A program made the translations under genes and the position numbers. The notes beneath the pieces are model-generated. The model was given only the letters and a program-made list of their open reading frames with translations, ran no database searches and was not told the origin of the DNA. This document shows positions 1 through 9,672 of a stretch of 64,000 bases of DNA, piece by piece (position 1 is the first letter of the stretch; every line of letters starts with the position of its first letter). This DNA comes from Vibrio alfacsensis. Its GTDB lineage: Bacteria; Pseudomonadota; Gammaproteobacteria; Enterobacterales; Vibrionaceae. Location of the stretch: positions 1,984,001 to 2,048,000 of the forward strand of contig NZ_CP032093.1 in the NCBI RefSeq assembly GCF_003544875.1, read 5' to 3'.

Positions 1-209
1 TCGGTTGCCAACACTTCACGAATAGGCTCTACCGTTGGCCCCAAACGCTCAGGATTTTGTTCTAGCCAAACGATGGGTAAATCCAGTGCTTTCGCCCCTT
101 TTACCAACTTAGTGATATTTTCAATCAAGGCCTCGCTTTCGTGCATTAAGCTAGCAAGCTTACCTTGCACATCGACAACAATTAAACCGGTGGTGTTTTT
201 CGACAGCAT
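1..209 (-). CDS. Isochorismatase-family cysteine hydrolase, N-terminal part (cut by window edge)
   Basis: Only the first 69 codons are present; the rest lies to the left of the window. The start ATG is at 209. The protein begins MLSKNTTGLIVVDVQGKL. The VVDVQ segment is the first beta strand with the catalytic Asp of the isochorismatase/nicotinamidase-like fold. A later segment, IVWLEQNPERLG, fits the YcaC-like subgroup. Members hydrolyse amides or vinyl ethers through a Cys nucleophile, which would lie outside the window. The substrate cannot be told. The gene is tandem to, and about 110 bp downstream of, the LysR gene. Confidence 0.75.
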   Translation of the reverse strand, partial: MLSKNTTGLIVVDVQGKLASLMHESEALIENITKLVKGAKALDLPIVWLEQNPERLGPTVEPIREVLAT

Positions 210-321
210 ACTTACATCCTATGAAACGCGCCCATGAAAGGCCCATGAGAGATAGAGACAATGTATCAAAATCTCCCTTTAACCTAATAAACCAATCATG
301 CAAAGTCATTGTTCGCTCACG

Positions 322-1182
322 CTATTGGAATTTTTCTCGAAATAGCTCAATCAAAGCTTTCACTTTATTTGGTAAAAAAAGATTAGACGGATAGATCAAC
401 GTCAGATGTTGTTGCAAATGTGAGTACTCTGGCAGCACTTCAACGAGCTGGCCATCTTCTAGCGCGGGCTTAGAATGTACCTGAGGAATAAAAGCGATGC
501 CGTTGCCCGCAATCGCCATTAAGCGCAATAGGTTCAAATCATCCGATTTCACAGTGACATGGTATTTGGGATCCAACAAATCTGCGTTATAGCGGTTGGT
601 CAATAAACGGTGATACTCAAGATCATCTATGCTTTCAAGCGGAGGATGGGTATCAAGATACCCTTTCGAGGCGACAAAATGGCTTCGATATGGCAATAAA
701 CTAAACTGCACGTAACTGTCATCAGAGACTTTCGCCACACTCGGTAACAGCTGAAGATCAAACGCCTGACGCTTAAGATCAACACTCTCTTGGTGATTTT
801 CAATCTCCACCGACATATCAGGATAACGCGTGGTGTATTCATTAATGATCGAGTTAAACGCCGCAGAGCTCATCAATGCCGATGGGATAGCTAACCGTAC
901 TTTTCCTGTCAGTTCCTGCTGATAGTCGTCCATCACATTCAAACCTTGCTGAATATGTTCAATCGGTTGCCCTACTAACTCAAATAGGCGCTTCCCGTGC
1001 TCTGTTAGCTCAATGGTTCGCGTGGTACGAATCAACAATTGGCAGCCCAAAGCTCTTTCTAATTCTTGCAAACGACGACTCACTTTCGAGCGTTGCAATT
1101 GGTTGGCCTCTGCCGCTGCGCTGATGCCGCCATGTACGATGGTTTGGCTCAACAGATAAAGATCATCAAAACTAACGTTCAT
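322..1182 (-). CDS. LysR-family transcriptional regulator
   Basis: This 286-residue protein has the usual LysR length. The N-terminal winged helix-turn-helix covers roughly residues 1-60, with recognition-helix text AAAEANQLQRSKVSRRLQ. The effector-binding domain covers about residues 90-286. It is divergent from the HlyD-type gene at 1296, with 113 bp between the two starts, so it probably controls that exporter pair; this is inferred from context. The family binds DNA as a tetramer and responds to small ligands. The ligand is not predictable here. Confidence 0.9.
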   Translation of the reverse strand: MNVSFDDLYLLSQTIVHGGISAAAEANQLQRSKVSRRLQELERALGCQLLIRTTRTIELTEHGKRLFELVGQPIEHIQQGLNVMDDYQQELTGKVRLAIPSALMSSAAFNSIINEYTTRYPDMSVEIENHQESVDLKRQAFDLQLLPSVAKVSDDSYVQFSLLPYRSHFVASKGYLDTHPPLESIDDLEYHRLLTNRYNADLLDPKYHVTVKSDDLNLLRLMAIAGNGIAFIPQVHSKPALEDGQLVEVLPEYSHLQQHLTLIYPSNLFLPNKVKALIELFREKFQ

Positions 1183-1295
1183 TGTCCTACTTTTAGGTCA
1201 TTCATGTTCTTATTTCGATTCTACTGAAATGTGATCAACTTCTCTATAATTCGCTCTATTATTTGCTTGCCAGCATCAAAATTCGGGAATCTCTT

Positions 1296-2360
1296 ATGAC
1301 AGCGGATCATAAATTCAAACACTGGATGCGAACACTTATTGTCCTATTCATTGTACTATTTTTCTACATTATCATTGCTGATCGCCATGCTCCCATTACC
1401 ACAGAAGGGCGCGTTCAAGGCTACGTAGTCCAAGTCGCACCAGAAGTTTCAGGCAAAGTCACCGAGGTGTTAATTGATAACAACCAATCGGTCCTCAAAG
1501 GCGATGCCTTGTTTAAAATCGACGATCGCAAATACAAAATTGCTCTTGAACAAGCTAAGTTGTCTTTGCAATCCGCGTATGAGAAAGAAGCCACACTTTA
1601 CTCTCAACGCGAGGCGGCCATTGCCAACATCACTCGAGCTCAAGCCACTTACAATAATGCACATCGTGAGTACATGCGTTTGCAAAAACTGTCGAGTCAA
1701 AAAGTCATCTCTCAGTCCACTCTCGATAATGCTTTTGCACAAAACCAAGTTTCTCGCTCGGCACTCAAAGCCGAACAGCAAAATTTAAAAGTGATTGAAG
1801 CGCAGTTGGGCGCAAAAAAAGGTCAGAGTACTGCAGTAAGAATCGCACAAAATGGGATTGAAAAAGCACAACTTGATCTTGCTAATACCGAGGTGCTGGC
1901 ACCAAGTGATGGCGTAGTAACCAACTTACAGTTGGAAGTCGGATCCATGGCAAACACCAACATGCCAATGCTGACATTTGTGCCGACAGGCTCCATGTGG
2001 GTTGCTGCGGACTTTCGTGAAAAATCGGTTGCGAGTGTCGATAAAACCTACCATGCGTTAGTCGCATTTGATGCCAATCCTGGTGCGGTCTATGACTTCG
2101 ATTTAGCCAGCCGAGACTATGGTGTGGCAGCTGCGCAGCAGACACCAAATGGTGCGTTGACCAAAGTTGAGGCCAATAACCGCTGGGTTCGTGACGCGCA
2201 GCGCACCCGTGTAAATCTAACGAGCCAAGAAGCATTGCCACCCTCTCTGTTTGTGGGCTCACGCGCTACCATTGTGCTCTACCCAGACAACAGTCCATTT
2301 TGGCAACTGATGGCTAAAGCACAGATCTACCTTGCGAGCTGGTTCCACTTTGTCTATTAG
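1296..2360 (+). CDS. HlyD/EmrA-type membrane fusion protein
   Basis: The product is a periplasmic adaptor of 354 residues that would link an inner-membrane pump to the outer membrane. An N-terminal signal anchor covers about residues 11-30 (VLFIVLFFYIIIA). A first half-lipoyl segment follows at about 40-80 (VAPEVSGKVTEVLI, VLKGDALFKID). A long alpha-helical hairpin spans about 85-185, and the second half-lipoyl is VLAPSDGVVTNLQLEVGS. I chose ATG 1296 over the TTG at 1263 because GGGAA sits just upstream and the TTG extension looks non-coding. The next gene starts within a few bases, so the two are one operon. Confidence 0.88.
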   Translation: MTADHKFKHWMRTLIVLFIVLFFYIIIADRHAPITTEGRVQGYVVQVAPEVSGKVTEVLIDNNQSVLKGDALFKIDDRKYKIALEQAKLSLQSAYEKEATLYSQREAAIANITRAQATYNNAHREYMRLQKLSSQKVISQSTLDNAFAQNQVSRSALKAEQQNLKVIEAQLGAKKGQSTAVRIAQNGIEKAQLDLANTEVLAPSDGVVTNLQLEVGSMANTNMPMLTFVPTGSMWVAADFREKSVASVDKTYHALVAFDANPGAVYDFDLASRDYGVAAAQQTPNGALTKVEANNRWVRDAQRTRVNLTSQEALPPSLFVGSRATIVLYPDNSPFWQLMAKAQIYLASWFHFVY

Positions 2361-2363
2361 GTG

Positions 2364-3395
2364 ATGATCATGAAAACCTTACGAATTTGGTTTGGTTGTT
2401 CGATGGGATTGGCCTTGAGCATGCTGTTTGGTTGGTCTTATGGTTTCTTTGCCGTCATGCTACCGCTGTTTGTGCTTGGCCGTTTAGACCATTTTAGCCT
2501 CCCTATGGTGCTCATGGTGCTGTTCTCTGCGGTTTGGAGCACAGTACAAGCCACGTTTATTTTGGAGTACCTTCAGTTCCATCCTACGTTGATGTTGGCT
2601 GCTGTTGGTATCATGATGCTGTTCAAATGCATCGCAATGATGAACCCAAAAACCTATTTATTTGGTTACATGGGTCTGCTAGTGGGTTCAATCGTGCTCA
2701 ACTTTGCTAGCTACGACTTTATCGATATTGAAGAATTCAACGTTAACTTGTGGGTTATCTCGTTTTGTAACATCTTTGTTTGCGCGCTCGCGTATTGGTT
2801 GTTTCCTGAACCGGAATCTAAAATGGTTCAAACCGAAATGACCACGCCAGTGAAAAGCGATATCGACTACATTAGCCAAGTTGCCATGGGCTGGGTGGTG
2901 GCAATGGCGGCATTTGTTGTATTCCAAGTAGGGGATTTGTACGACTCCCTTTCTGCACAGGCTTCGATACTCATCATCCTTACGCCAATGACACTGGCTG
3001 GTTCAATGGCAATGGCAAAAATCCGCATTATCGGCACGGCTTTAGGCTGCATGGCGGGAATGGCAGTTCAATTAATCTTAGGAAGTTGGTTTGGTCACGG
3101 ATTATTATTCTGGCTTGCGTTCACCATCGCGATGGGCCCCTTTTGTCTCTGGTTAACAAAAGGACAAGTGAAAGGCGCAATTGCATTTTCTGCGATGTCT
3201 GCACTTTCAGTTCCACTAACCACGTCATTAGTACCAGAACAGAAAGACGCATTCTTCTCTATATTGTATCGCTTCAGTTCTATATTTATCGCAGTGTTGC
3301 TCACTGCTATGGTGATGTGGGTGGTCCACCATTGGATTCGTATTGCACTGCTCAAGCATCCCGAGATACGGGGAGTAAGTGAGGATGGCGCATAA
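2364..3395 (+). CDS. DUF2955-like polytopic inner-membrane protein, partner of the HlyD-type adaptor
   Basis: This protein of about 343 residues is strongly hydrophobic, with eight to ten predicted spans in two halves separated by a soluble stretch near residue 150-170. Its shape resembles the FUSC/aromatic-acid-exporter superfamily, and proteins of this type commonly follow an HlyD gene in Vibrio (recollection of DUF2955, not a search). The candidate starts GTG 2361, ATG 2364 and ATG 2370 lie together; I give 2364. It is translationally coupled to the adaptor, which ends at 2360. The pair probably forms an efflux system under the divergent LysR protein. Confidence 0.75.
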   Translation: MIMKTLRIWFGCSMGLALSMLFGWSYGFFAVMLPLFVLGRLDHFSLPMVLMVLFSAVWSTVQATFILEYLQFHPTLMLAAVGIMMLFKCIAMMNPKTYLFGYMGLLVGSIVLNFASYDFIDIEEFNVNLWVISFCNIFVCALAYWLFPEPESKMVQTEMTTPVKSDIDYISQVAMGWVVAMAAFVVFQVGDLYDSLSAQASILIILTPMTLAGSMAMAKIRIIGTALGCMAGMAVQLILGSWFGHGLLFWLAFTIAMGPFCLWLTKGQVKGAIAFSAMSALSVPLTTSLVPEQKDAFFSILYRFSSIFIAVLLTAMVMWVVHHWIRIALLKHPEIRGVSEDGA

Positions 3396-3461
3396 TGTCT
3401 ATATGATGCTCCAGATATTCAGATCCAGATTCTTGTTCTAAATCGAATAATGCATAGAAGA

Positions 3462-3515
3462 AAGGTCGATACTAGCATCTGTTGACCCTAACATATCGAC
3501 CTTATTATGTTTTTC
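3462..3515. terminator. Inverted repeat between convergent genes, possible bidirectional terminator
   Basis: AAGGTCGATA at 3462-3471 is a perfect inverted repeat of TATCGACCTT at 3494-3503, with a 22-nt loop. A T-rich tract follows on the plus strand. It lies between the convergent ends of the DUF2955-like gene and the 3530-3860 gene. The long loop makes it an atypical terminator. Confidence 0.45.
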
Positions 3516-3529
3516 TTGAAAGATGATTA

Positions 3530-3860
3530 CTATTTCGAAGAAGTTTGTTTGTCTATCGCAACAAGCTGTTCAAGTAATAGCTTTTGCTCACGATCAAGCG
3601 AACCCAATACTTTTTAAGTTTGTTTGATAAGTATCAAGCACGTTTTTATCCGCACTAATAGCGAGATCAAGTTGGCGTTCGTACTTCTGCAAAACTTGTG
3701 TCGTGCGCTGAATATTGTTCATATTTTCACGATGTTCCGCATGCATAAAGTACAGTGTGGAGGCCGCGGTAATAATCACAACTAACTTATCAATCGATAG
3801 CCAACCCGACTTGCTTTCATTCTCACTAGCCAATTGCTCAGATATTGCTTGCTCGCTCAT
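3530..3860 (-). CDS. Small single-span coiled-coil membrane protein (frameshifted), last gene of the unknown operon
   Basis: As read, the frame starts at 3860 and stops at 3594 after 88 residues. An indel at the T5 run 3611-3615 (A5 on the coding strand) would let it continue to a stop at 3530, giving about 109 residues. The extra frame reads VLGSLDREQKLLLEQLVAID and looks coding. One predicted span is near residues 26-42 (VVIITAASTLYFMHA), followed by a helical, charged stretch likely to be coiled coil. The start overlaps the preceding gene by 4 bp. I do not recognise a family. The frame break may be a sequence error. Confidence 0.6.
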
Positions 3861-4045
3861 TGTTCGATGCCTACTAATTTCAATTTAAATTTAATTCGTT
3901 CTGCAGTGCGCTGCAGTTCCTGCAATGTTTGATCCTGCAAGTAGGATTGGTATTGCACTAAGCCCGTCGCTGCCGCATAAGCCACTAATGCTGAAATGAT
4001 CAACCAGCGATGAGACTTAATGGCTTGCTTCAATTTTGTAATCAA
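3857..4045 (-). CDS. Small one-span membrane protein of the unknown operon
   Basis: This protein has 62 residues, a basic N-terminus (TKLKQAIKSHRW), one predicted membrane span at about 14-32 (LIISALVAYAAATGLVQYQ) and an amphipathic, possibly coiled-coil tail. It overlaps both neighbours by 4 bp in ATGA arrangements, which indicates translational coupling with the 853-residue protein upstream and the 3530-3860 gene downstream. The family is not recognised. A structural role beside the large membrane protein is an inference from the coupling. Confidence 0.7.
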   Translation of the reverse strand: MITKLKQAIKSHRWLIISALVAYAAATGLVQYQSYLQDQTLQELQRTAERIKFKLKLVGIEQ

Positions 4046-6603
4046 AACAGATCCCCTCTACATTTAAATCGGCTCTGGCCCTCAACTTCTTGTTGGCGAG
4101 AGATCTGCAACAAATTTTCAATGGTTAATGGCGGCATCTGAAAACACTCATAAACACTCCCATTACCACGCTGAACAAAAATCAAACTGTTATAGCGCTC
4201 TCTATCCGTATTATGAATACGCTTTATTTGAGGATTATTAGAGCGCTGCATCACGGTCAATGCTCGCTGTTCAAGGAGTTCGCGTATAGACACTCGCCCC
4301 ATCTGCTTGATCTCTTTCCAACCTTCCATTGAGTCATAGTTTTGTAATATCAACAAAGCATCTTGAGCTGGATTTGGCTTGAGGAACCATTTCTGATCCA
4401 ATAGATAGCCCACCTCTTTACTGGCCAAGATGTTTGGTAGTGCAACTTCCTCTAACTGACCATCGCTGCCATAATTCAAACCAGCATAAAATCCCATCCT
4501 TTCATCGCGCTTAATGACAGCGACGTTAAAGTCGTAAGGGACCTCGACTTGGCCTGATATAACAACCAAATCTCGAGCCAACTGGTCAAATCGTTGAGTC
4601 TGTTCGAAAGTACGGTAAATGTTGTTAGGTCGCTCACTCTGTGCCTGTGTATCAATCATACCTGACAGCGCGGTTAACCCTTGGCCACCAGCCACATGTA
4701 ATAACCACTCTTCAATATCGATGATGCCGCCCAATAATGTGGCTGTCGCTTTATCCAACAAGCTCAGTTCAGCAGTCTGTACAACCGTCTGTTCAATAAA
4801 CTCATTCATGGCCATTGCGTATGAGTTTCTATGATTAATTCCGACTGTACCAATTAAGGCAATCCCGATACCGATCACACTAAAGTAACTGACGCCCATC
4901 ACACGGTTGCTTTGATAACTCGCACGACCAAACTGGAAAAGCAGGGAGAAGATAGCAAACAAACTCGCGGTAATTGCCACTGGCGGGATAAATGATAAAC
5001 GAACCGCATCACTGCCTATTTGATAGAACATGCCTCCAGGGGCAAATGCCGATTGTGCCGTTGCATCGGTTAACATACGCACGAAGTTTGCGTTGTCTAG
5101 CGATGCCACCCAACGTTTAAATAGCTGTTCGCGCCCTGTCGTATGTTGGTAGCTACTATAGTAATGCTCTTTTAAGATCTGCTTGAACATCGCTCGAGTG
5201 CTACTGTGCTTAGCAATATCGACCTTATCCATATTTCGATTGCTAAATTTTAGTTTGCTAGTAGCTTGATATTGACGCCATGTTTTATCAATTTCCACAC
5301 GAGCACGTTCTTGCAACGAACGGCGAATCGGCGTTGAATCAGTGCGTGACCACGTTGCCGACACTTTGTAACCTTGATCCCGAGCAACTTGCACCACGAT
5401 TTGCTTAATGGCCGCTTGGACGACAAATTCATGTTGCTCTAGATCATCGTCAAACGGGTATCGGTGCTCCAGATAAGCGATTCGAGCATCTTGCAGTTTA
5501 GCTCTAAATGAACGCGTAATACCGGCTAAATACTTGTTATATAGCCAAGGCTCATCATCTAAACTCAATAGACGCAGGCCTGCTATTCGGCCCGAATCTA
5601 TTTCATTTTGCATATAGTCGTGCCACTGTTGGCGTAATGCATCGACACAATTAGAATCACAGCTTTTCGCACGCAAGCGTTGGACTTGGCCACGATATAC
5701 TTCTACATACCGTTTAACCAAGGGTTCAACAAATTCCGCATCATTATCAAAACCTTGTTGATAAACCAACCATTCTTGAGCCAATTGTGCATCTATTTTA
5801 CGTTGCAACTCACCAAACTCACGCTTAAACGCACTTGGACCGGTATAGTTCTGGCGAATTTTTGCGATCGCTTTTTGGGTTGCCAAATAGTGTTTTAGCT
5901 CTTTATCGTATTGTGCCCGTGCTTGCTTATAGAGTGGAAAAATTTTGCTATTAAAATACGCTTCTTGATCACGCTCCATCAAAGTGACCATCATATTTTC
6001 GGTCTGAGCGGCAATCGTGCTATCAACAGCAGAAGACATCAAAGCCAATGATGGCAATAATGCAACGAGAAGCTTACGACGTTCGTCATCGGCAACGATC
6101 GAGTTCATGGCCTCAGCACGATCAAAAACCACCATTTGGCGATCTAACACTTCTTTAAACAAGAGTGAGCGCACCGCCGCCAGCTTAGTTTCTGGCGATG
6201 TCGAGATGACAAGTTGATCAACCGTGATGCGCAGCGCAGGTACCGATGCGATCCAAAGCAGCATAAACACCACAAAGCGGCGGCTGAAAGCACCAAAAAA
6301 TGGCACCATGTTTAACGCAAGCATGTGCTTCGGAATCGCAGTTACGACCGCTAACGCCAAACCAAATCCACTGACGATACGACCAATCAACTCAACATGT
6401 TCAGCCAACTCTGCATATTCACCCACTAAAGTTTCTAGGCCTGAGGCATAAAGCTGAACAAGTACCGTATTCAACGACACCTCAACCCACATATAAGCTA
6501 GTAGGCCAGGTAGTATGATAAAAAACAGCAACAAAATAGGGATGGATCCCTTGCTGGGTTTCGTTACGGTCACATTTTGGTTAGGCACCATGTTTGCCTC
6601 CAA
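4042..6603 (-). CDS. Large membrane protein of unknown function (853 aa)
   Basis: Predicted spans lie at about 21-40, 72-90 and 109-125, then again at about 538-559 and 569-589. The first and second sets are separated by about 400 mostly helical, charged residues that probably form a large extramembrane domain. The C-terminal 250 residues look soluble and contain a few Cys residues. I recognise no catalytic motif or family. The start at 6603 overlaps the end of the upstream lipoprotein gene by 23 bp; an alternative Met lies at 6591. The overlap with genes on both sides shows it is the core of a four-gene operon. Confidence 0.85.
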   Translation of the reverse strand: MEANMVPNQNVTVTKPSKGSIPILLLFFIILPGLLAYMWVEVSLNTVLVQLYASGLETLVGEYAELAEHVELIGRIVSGFGLALAVVTAIPKHMLALNMVPFFGAFSRRFVVFMLLWIASVPALRITVDQLVISTSPETKLAAVRSLLFKEVLDRQMVVFDRAEAMNSIVADDERRKLLVALLPSLALMSSAVDSTIAAQTENMMVTLMERDQEAYFNSKIFPLYKQARAQYDKELKHYLATQKAIAKIRQNYTGPSAFKREFGELQRKIDAQLAQEWLVYQQGFDNDAEFVEPLVKRYVEVYRGQVQRLRAKSCDSNCVDALRQQWHDYMQNEIDSGRIAGLRLLSLDDEPWLYNKYLAGITRSFRAKLQDARIAYLEHRYPFDDDLEQHEFVVQAAIKQIVVQVARDQGYKVSATWSRTDSTPIRRSLQERARVEIDKTWRQYQATSKLKFSNRNMDKVDIAKHSSTRAMFKQILKEHYYSSYQHTTGREQLFKRWVASLDNANFVRMLTDATAQSAFAPGGMFYQIGSDAVRLSFIPPVAITASLFAIFSLLFQFGRASYQSNRVMGVSYFSVIGIGIALIGTVGINHRNSYAMAMNEFIEQTVVQTAELSLLDKATATLLGGIIDIEEWLLHVAGGQGLTALSGMIDTQAQSERPNNIYRTFEQTQRFDQLARDLVVISGQVEVPYDFNVAVIKRDERMGFYAGLNYGSDGQLEEVALPNILASKEVGYLLDQKWFLKPNPAQDALLILQNYDSMEGWKEIKQMGRVSIRELLEQRALTVMQRSNNPQIKRIHNTDRERYNSLIFVQRGNGSVYECFQMPPLTIENLLQISRQQEVEGQSRFKCRGDLF

Positions 6604-7546
6604 AGACGATCACTTTCTTTTTCCGTGCACTGCTATCGTCAGCTTTGGAGTGGCACAACGCTTGGTTACTTTGCCCCTGCCCTGCCGAGCAGCGGTCAAT
6701 TAAAGTCGCGATATCACCTCGATAGGTTAGGTAGCGCCCAGTCGATAGTAGAGACTGTTGCTGCTTAAGTTGATTAAAATCCGCATCAGCTGGCAACAAT
6801 GAAACAAGTTTTACCTGAGATTTGATACTTTCTCGGCTGTAGGGTTCGGTGGGTGTACTGATCATCGTACCTTGAGTCAGCGCTTGGCAGCTTCGTAAAA
6901 CATCACCGTGCGTGAGTACTAAAAAGCGAGTCGTATCTATCGCATCTACAAATTGCATCGACAATTCGCCTACGGTAGAAGCACGTTGACCAGTCACAAT
7001 CAAAATATTCCTTGGAGCAAACGACAGGTGCTTTTTCTTTAAAAGCTTATGCTGCTCGCCAGTAACCAACAATGTTTGGTCAAGGTAAGCGAAATGAGTT
7101 GTCCAATCTCGAACTAAGGTTCCCTTATCAATGCTCGTCAAATCAAACAAAACACTATCAAAAGAAAGAGTTAAAGATTCAAGTGTTTGTGAACGACTAT
7201 CGTTTGGGAAAAAGAAGTAATCATCACCTTGTTTTTTTAAGGAGACAAGAGTGTAACCAAACGAAGAAAATTGGTGCTGTTTAAGATCTTTGAGCAAAGC
7301 AGTACGAGTCGCTATCGGGTAACGGCAACTACCCTCGTCCAAAGGTACAATTCTACCAAGGCGATCGAGCACTAAGCCGCGTTGCACAAGTGCATCTTGT
7401 AACTCACTGTTCTTTACTGATTCATCAGCATAATCTGGTAAATTGAGCGTGAATGACAACGTAGGTGCTTCATAAGGGATAGGTGGAGGACTAGAGCAAC
7501 CGGCTAATACTAACAACAGTACAATCCAACATATATTCCGTTTCAT
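6581..7546 (-). CDS. Lipoprotein of unknown function, first gene of the unknown operon
   Basis: This 321-residue protein has a clear lipoprotein signal: MKRN, then a hydrophobic core ending LVLAGCSS, with the lipobox Cys near residue 17. The residue after Cys is Ser, which favours outer-membrane sorting by the general Lol rule. The mature part is soluble, with paired Cys candidates such as EGSCRYP, LRSCQAL and DRCSAGQ that could form disulfides. No family is recognised. It heads the operon and is divergent from the zinc-ribbon gene at 7861, with which it shares a 314-bp promoter region. Confidence 0.85.
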   Translation of the reverse strand: MKRNICWIVLLLVLAGCSSPPPIPYEAPTLSFTLNLPDYADESVKNSELQDALVQRGLVLDRLGRIVPLDEGSCRYPIATRTALLKDLKQHQFSSFGYTLVSLKKQGDDYFFFPNDSRSQTLESLTLSFDSVLFDLTSIDKGTLVRDWTTHFAYLDQTLLVTGEQHKLLKKKHLSFAPRNILIVTGQRASTVGELSMQFVDAIDTTRFLVLTHGDVLRSCQALTQGTMISTPTEPYSRESIKSQVKLVSLLPADADFNQLKQQQSLLSTGRYLTYRGDIATLIDRCSAGQGQSNQALCHSKADDSSARKKKVIVFGGKHGA

Positions 7547-7860
7547 TTTGGGTTTTCTGTTCCAATTTCAAAAATTCGGCGAATTTTACATTATTTTGTA
7601 TGCCATTAATTGACTAAGAGCACATTGCTCACTTTTATTTTTTTACTCGCTCAATATACAACCACTCGCATTTTTATTAGCGGTCTCGTATTTGCACTTC
7701 AATACAAAAAGTTAACAAATCCACATGAAGCAGAATATATAACTGTTGATTGTTGATGTAACTCACAAATACGTACTCCAAATACTAGATTCTTTCATCA
7801 AATATTTTTCATTCAGCTAATCTGCGCCGGTTTATTATCGGCTCATAGTAAGGATGACCA
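7547..7860. promoter_or_regulatory. AT-rich divergent promoter region
   Basis: This 314-bp intergenic stretch separates the lipoprotein operon (leftward) from the zinc-ribbon gene (rightward). It is AT-rich. I see no strong inverted repeat or small ORF in it. AAGGA about 7 bp before ATG 7861 is the ribosome binding site of the rightward gene. Confidence 0.5.
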
Positions 7861-9530
7861 ATGCACCATTGCGGTAACGGCCTGTATCTTCAGGATAAAT
7901 TTTGCACTCAATGCGGAGAGGAAGTTGAGGAAAGCAAAAAGTTGCTCACGTTAACGGATATCGAACCAAACCTACTTGATGACCTAATTCAATCTTGCCC
8001 GGAAGCCAAAACCTTTACAGGTCGTCTAAAAACAGTTTCTATTACAAGCGTCGTAATAAAGGCGGCAACATTACCTTTTCCTATTGGTGGATTACCCTAG
8101 AAAATGCCGATGGTGAGGTCAAACAGATCAGCATCAACGCTGAAAACGAGGCTTTCAACAATCTAAAAAATGGTACTGTCATCAGCTTACTTGAGCCAAC
8201 TGACATTAATCTACACTACCTATTAGATGATGCAGCAAAAGGGATTGTGACTAATGACTTGCTCGCTTCTGGCGTCATTCTTCACAATGATGATGGGCAA
8301 GTATCCACCCTAACCAATCACTATAACTGCAGTAAGCCCCGCATGGGAGGCTTTATCGGTCTCGGCCTGATACTGGCAATTATCGCCACCGCAATTGTGG
8401 CTGGTATGTCAGATATGGGTGATGGTGCGATTCTAGTTGGCATTTTTATTAGCGTAGCCTGCATGGTGCCTCTATATAACAGCAACGTTACTGCTTTCCA
8501 AAAAGAGTTCGCCCGTAAAGAAAGCATTACCGCAACCCTGGCAAAAATTTTAGAGATAAGTAAATACCAGCTAGGTTTCCATAAGGTTGAACGCACAAAT
8601 CGTGATGATGATATCTTTTGTGGGACTTGCGACCACCGTATTCAATTAGACCTAGAGTATTGCCCTCAGTGCGGGACAAGTCAAACTATCCATCAGAATA
8701 TGCAGCCATCATCAGAGAATGAACCTGACTCTGTCGCTTGCATGAATGAGACCAAAGAGTCGCAACTGCTTGTAGAGGAACCTCAACCCAAAGAATCCTC
8801 TAGAAAAAGTATTCGTGAAATGCGCCTAGATAAAATGAAAGAGTTTTATCAGTCTCACCAACAGGAATTCATATACCGTCATGCACTAAGTCCAAATGAG
8901 AAATTTGATGGTAGCGCTTGGTGCTATATGGTTCAGGTTGCAGACCGCAACATGAATACCGATGTGAGCGATGTAACCTACACTGAAACCTACACGATTC
9001 GCGATAAACACGGTTTTTACGACACGAAAACCACTAGACATCGTGTTCGCGATTCTAAACTATCCGGGAAACTTACCGTAGAGGATGAAACCGGCGAGAT
9101 TTTTGAACAATGGCTACCTGACTCTTTAATGGCGCACACTGAGGTGGGTGACTACCTGTTGATTGGCTACTCTCGTCGTCAGAAAAATGATAGGTATCGA
9201 ACATATAGTGAGTACTACTACAACATCAGTAAAGGCCGTTGGGAAATGCCTGAATCAATACATGATTACGGTGAAACAAGCTTACTGTCAAAGTTTTTGG
9301 TGCTATTAGTCGCGGTAGGATGTGGGGCACTCATCTATCAAACCCGAACCCTAGAGTTAGGTGCAGGCCTGTTTGGGCTATTTATGGTTGGTGTCGCGCT
9401 CAAGTCTCGCAATACGGACAAAGCCAATAACAAAAATGCGAGTGATTTAATTCAGCCAATTATGGACACTCTATACCGAGTTCGTGACAACAAAAAAGAA
9501 CTGTTGGCTTATCTTGCTAAACTGAAATAA
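7861..9530 (+). CDS. Zinc-ribbon membrane protein of unknown function (frameshifted at an A run)
   Basis: The frame from 7861 stops at 8100, while the frame from about 7995 runs to 9530. One extra A in the A5 run 8028-8032 joins them through RLKNSFYYKRRNKGG into a protein of about 556 residues. An N-terminal zinc ribbon (CGNG, FCTQCGEE) is followed by two spans near 163-205, a second zinc ribbon with Cys pairs near 254/257 and 268/271 (FCGTCD, YCPQCG), a soluble domain, and two C-terminal spans near 490-530. Function is unknown. The break is either a base-calling error or -1 slippage on AAA. Confidence 0.7.
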
Positions 9531-9532
9531 CG

Positions 9533-9571
9533 CTAGATTTCACTAATAAAAATAGCTCTAGATTGCACTAA
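9533..9571. repeat. Two-copy degenerate repeat directly after a stop codon
   Basis: CTAGATTTCACTAA at 9533-9546 recurs as CTAGATTGCACTAA at 9558-9571, giving a period of 25 bp. The array begins 2 bp after the stop codon of the zinc-ribbon gene. Confidence 0.7.
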
Positions 9572-9573
9572 CG

Positions 9574-9620
9574 AAAAGCAGAAAGACTCGGTGTCAAACC
9601 CGGATCTTTCTGTGTTTTCT
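9574..9620. terminator. Bidirectional terminator between convergent genes
   Basis: CAGAAAGA at 9579-9586 pairs with TCTTTCTG at 9605-9612. It is flanked by an A run on the left and a T-rich run on the right, so it can serve both the rightward zinc-ribbon gene and the leftward XRE gene. Confidence 0.65.
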
Positions 9621-9672
9621 TCACTCAGATGGATTCTAGAGTGTGAGCATATCCAACAGTTCAAACGAACCT

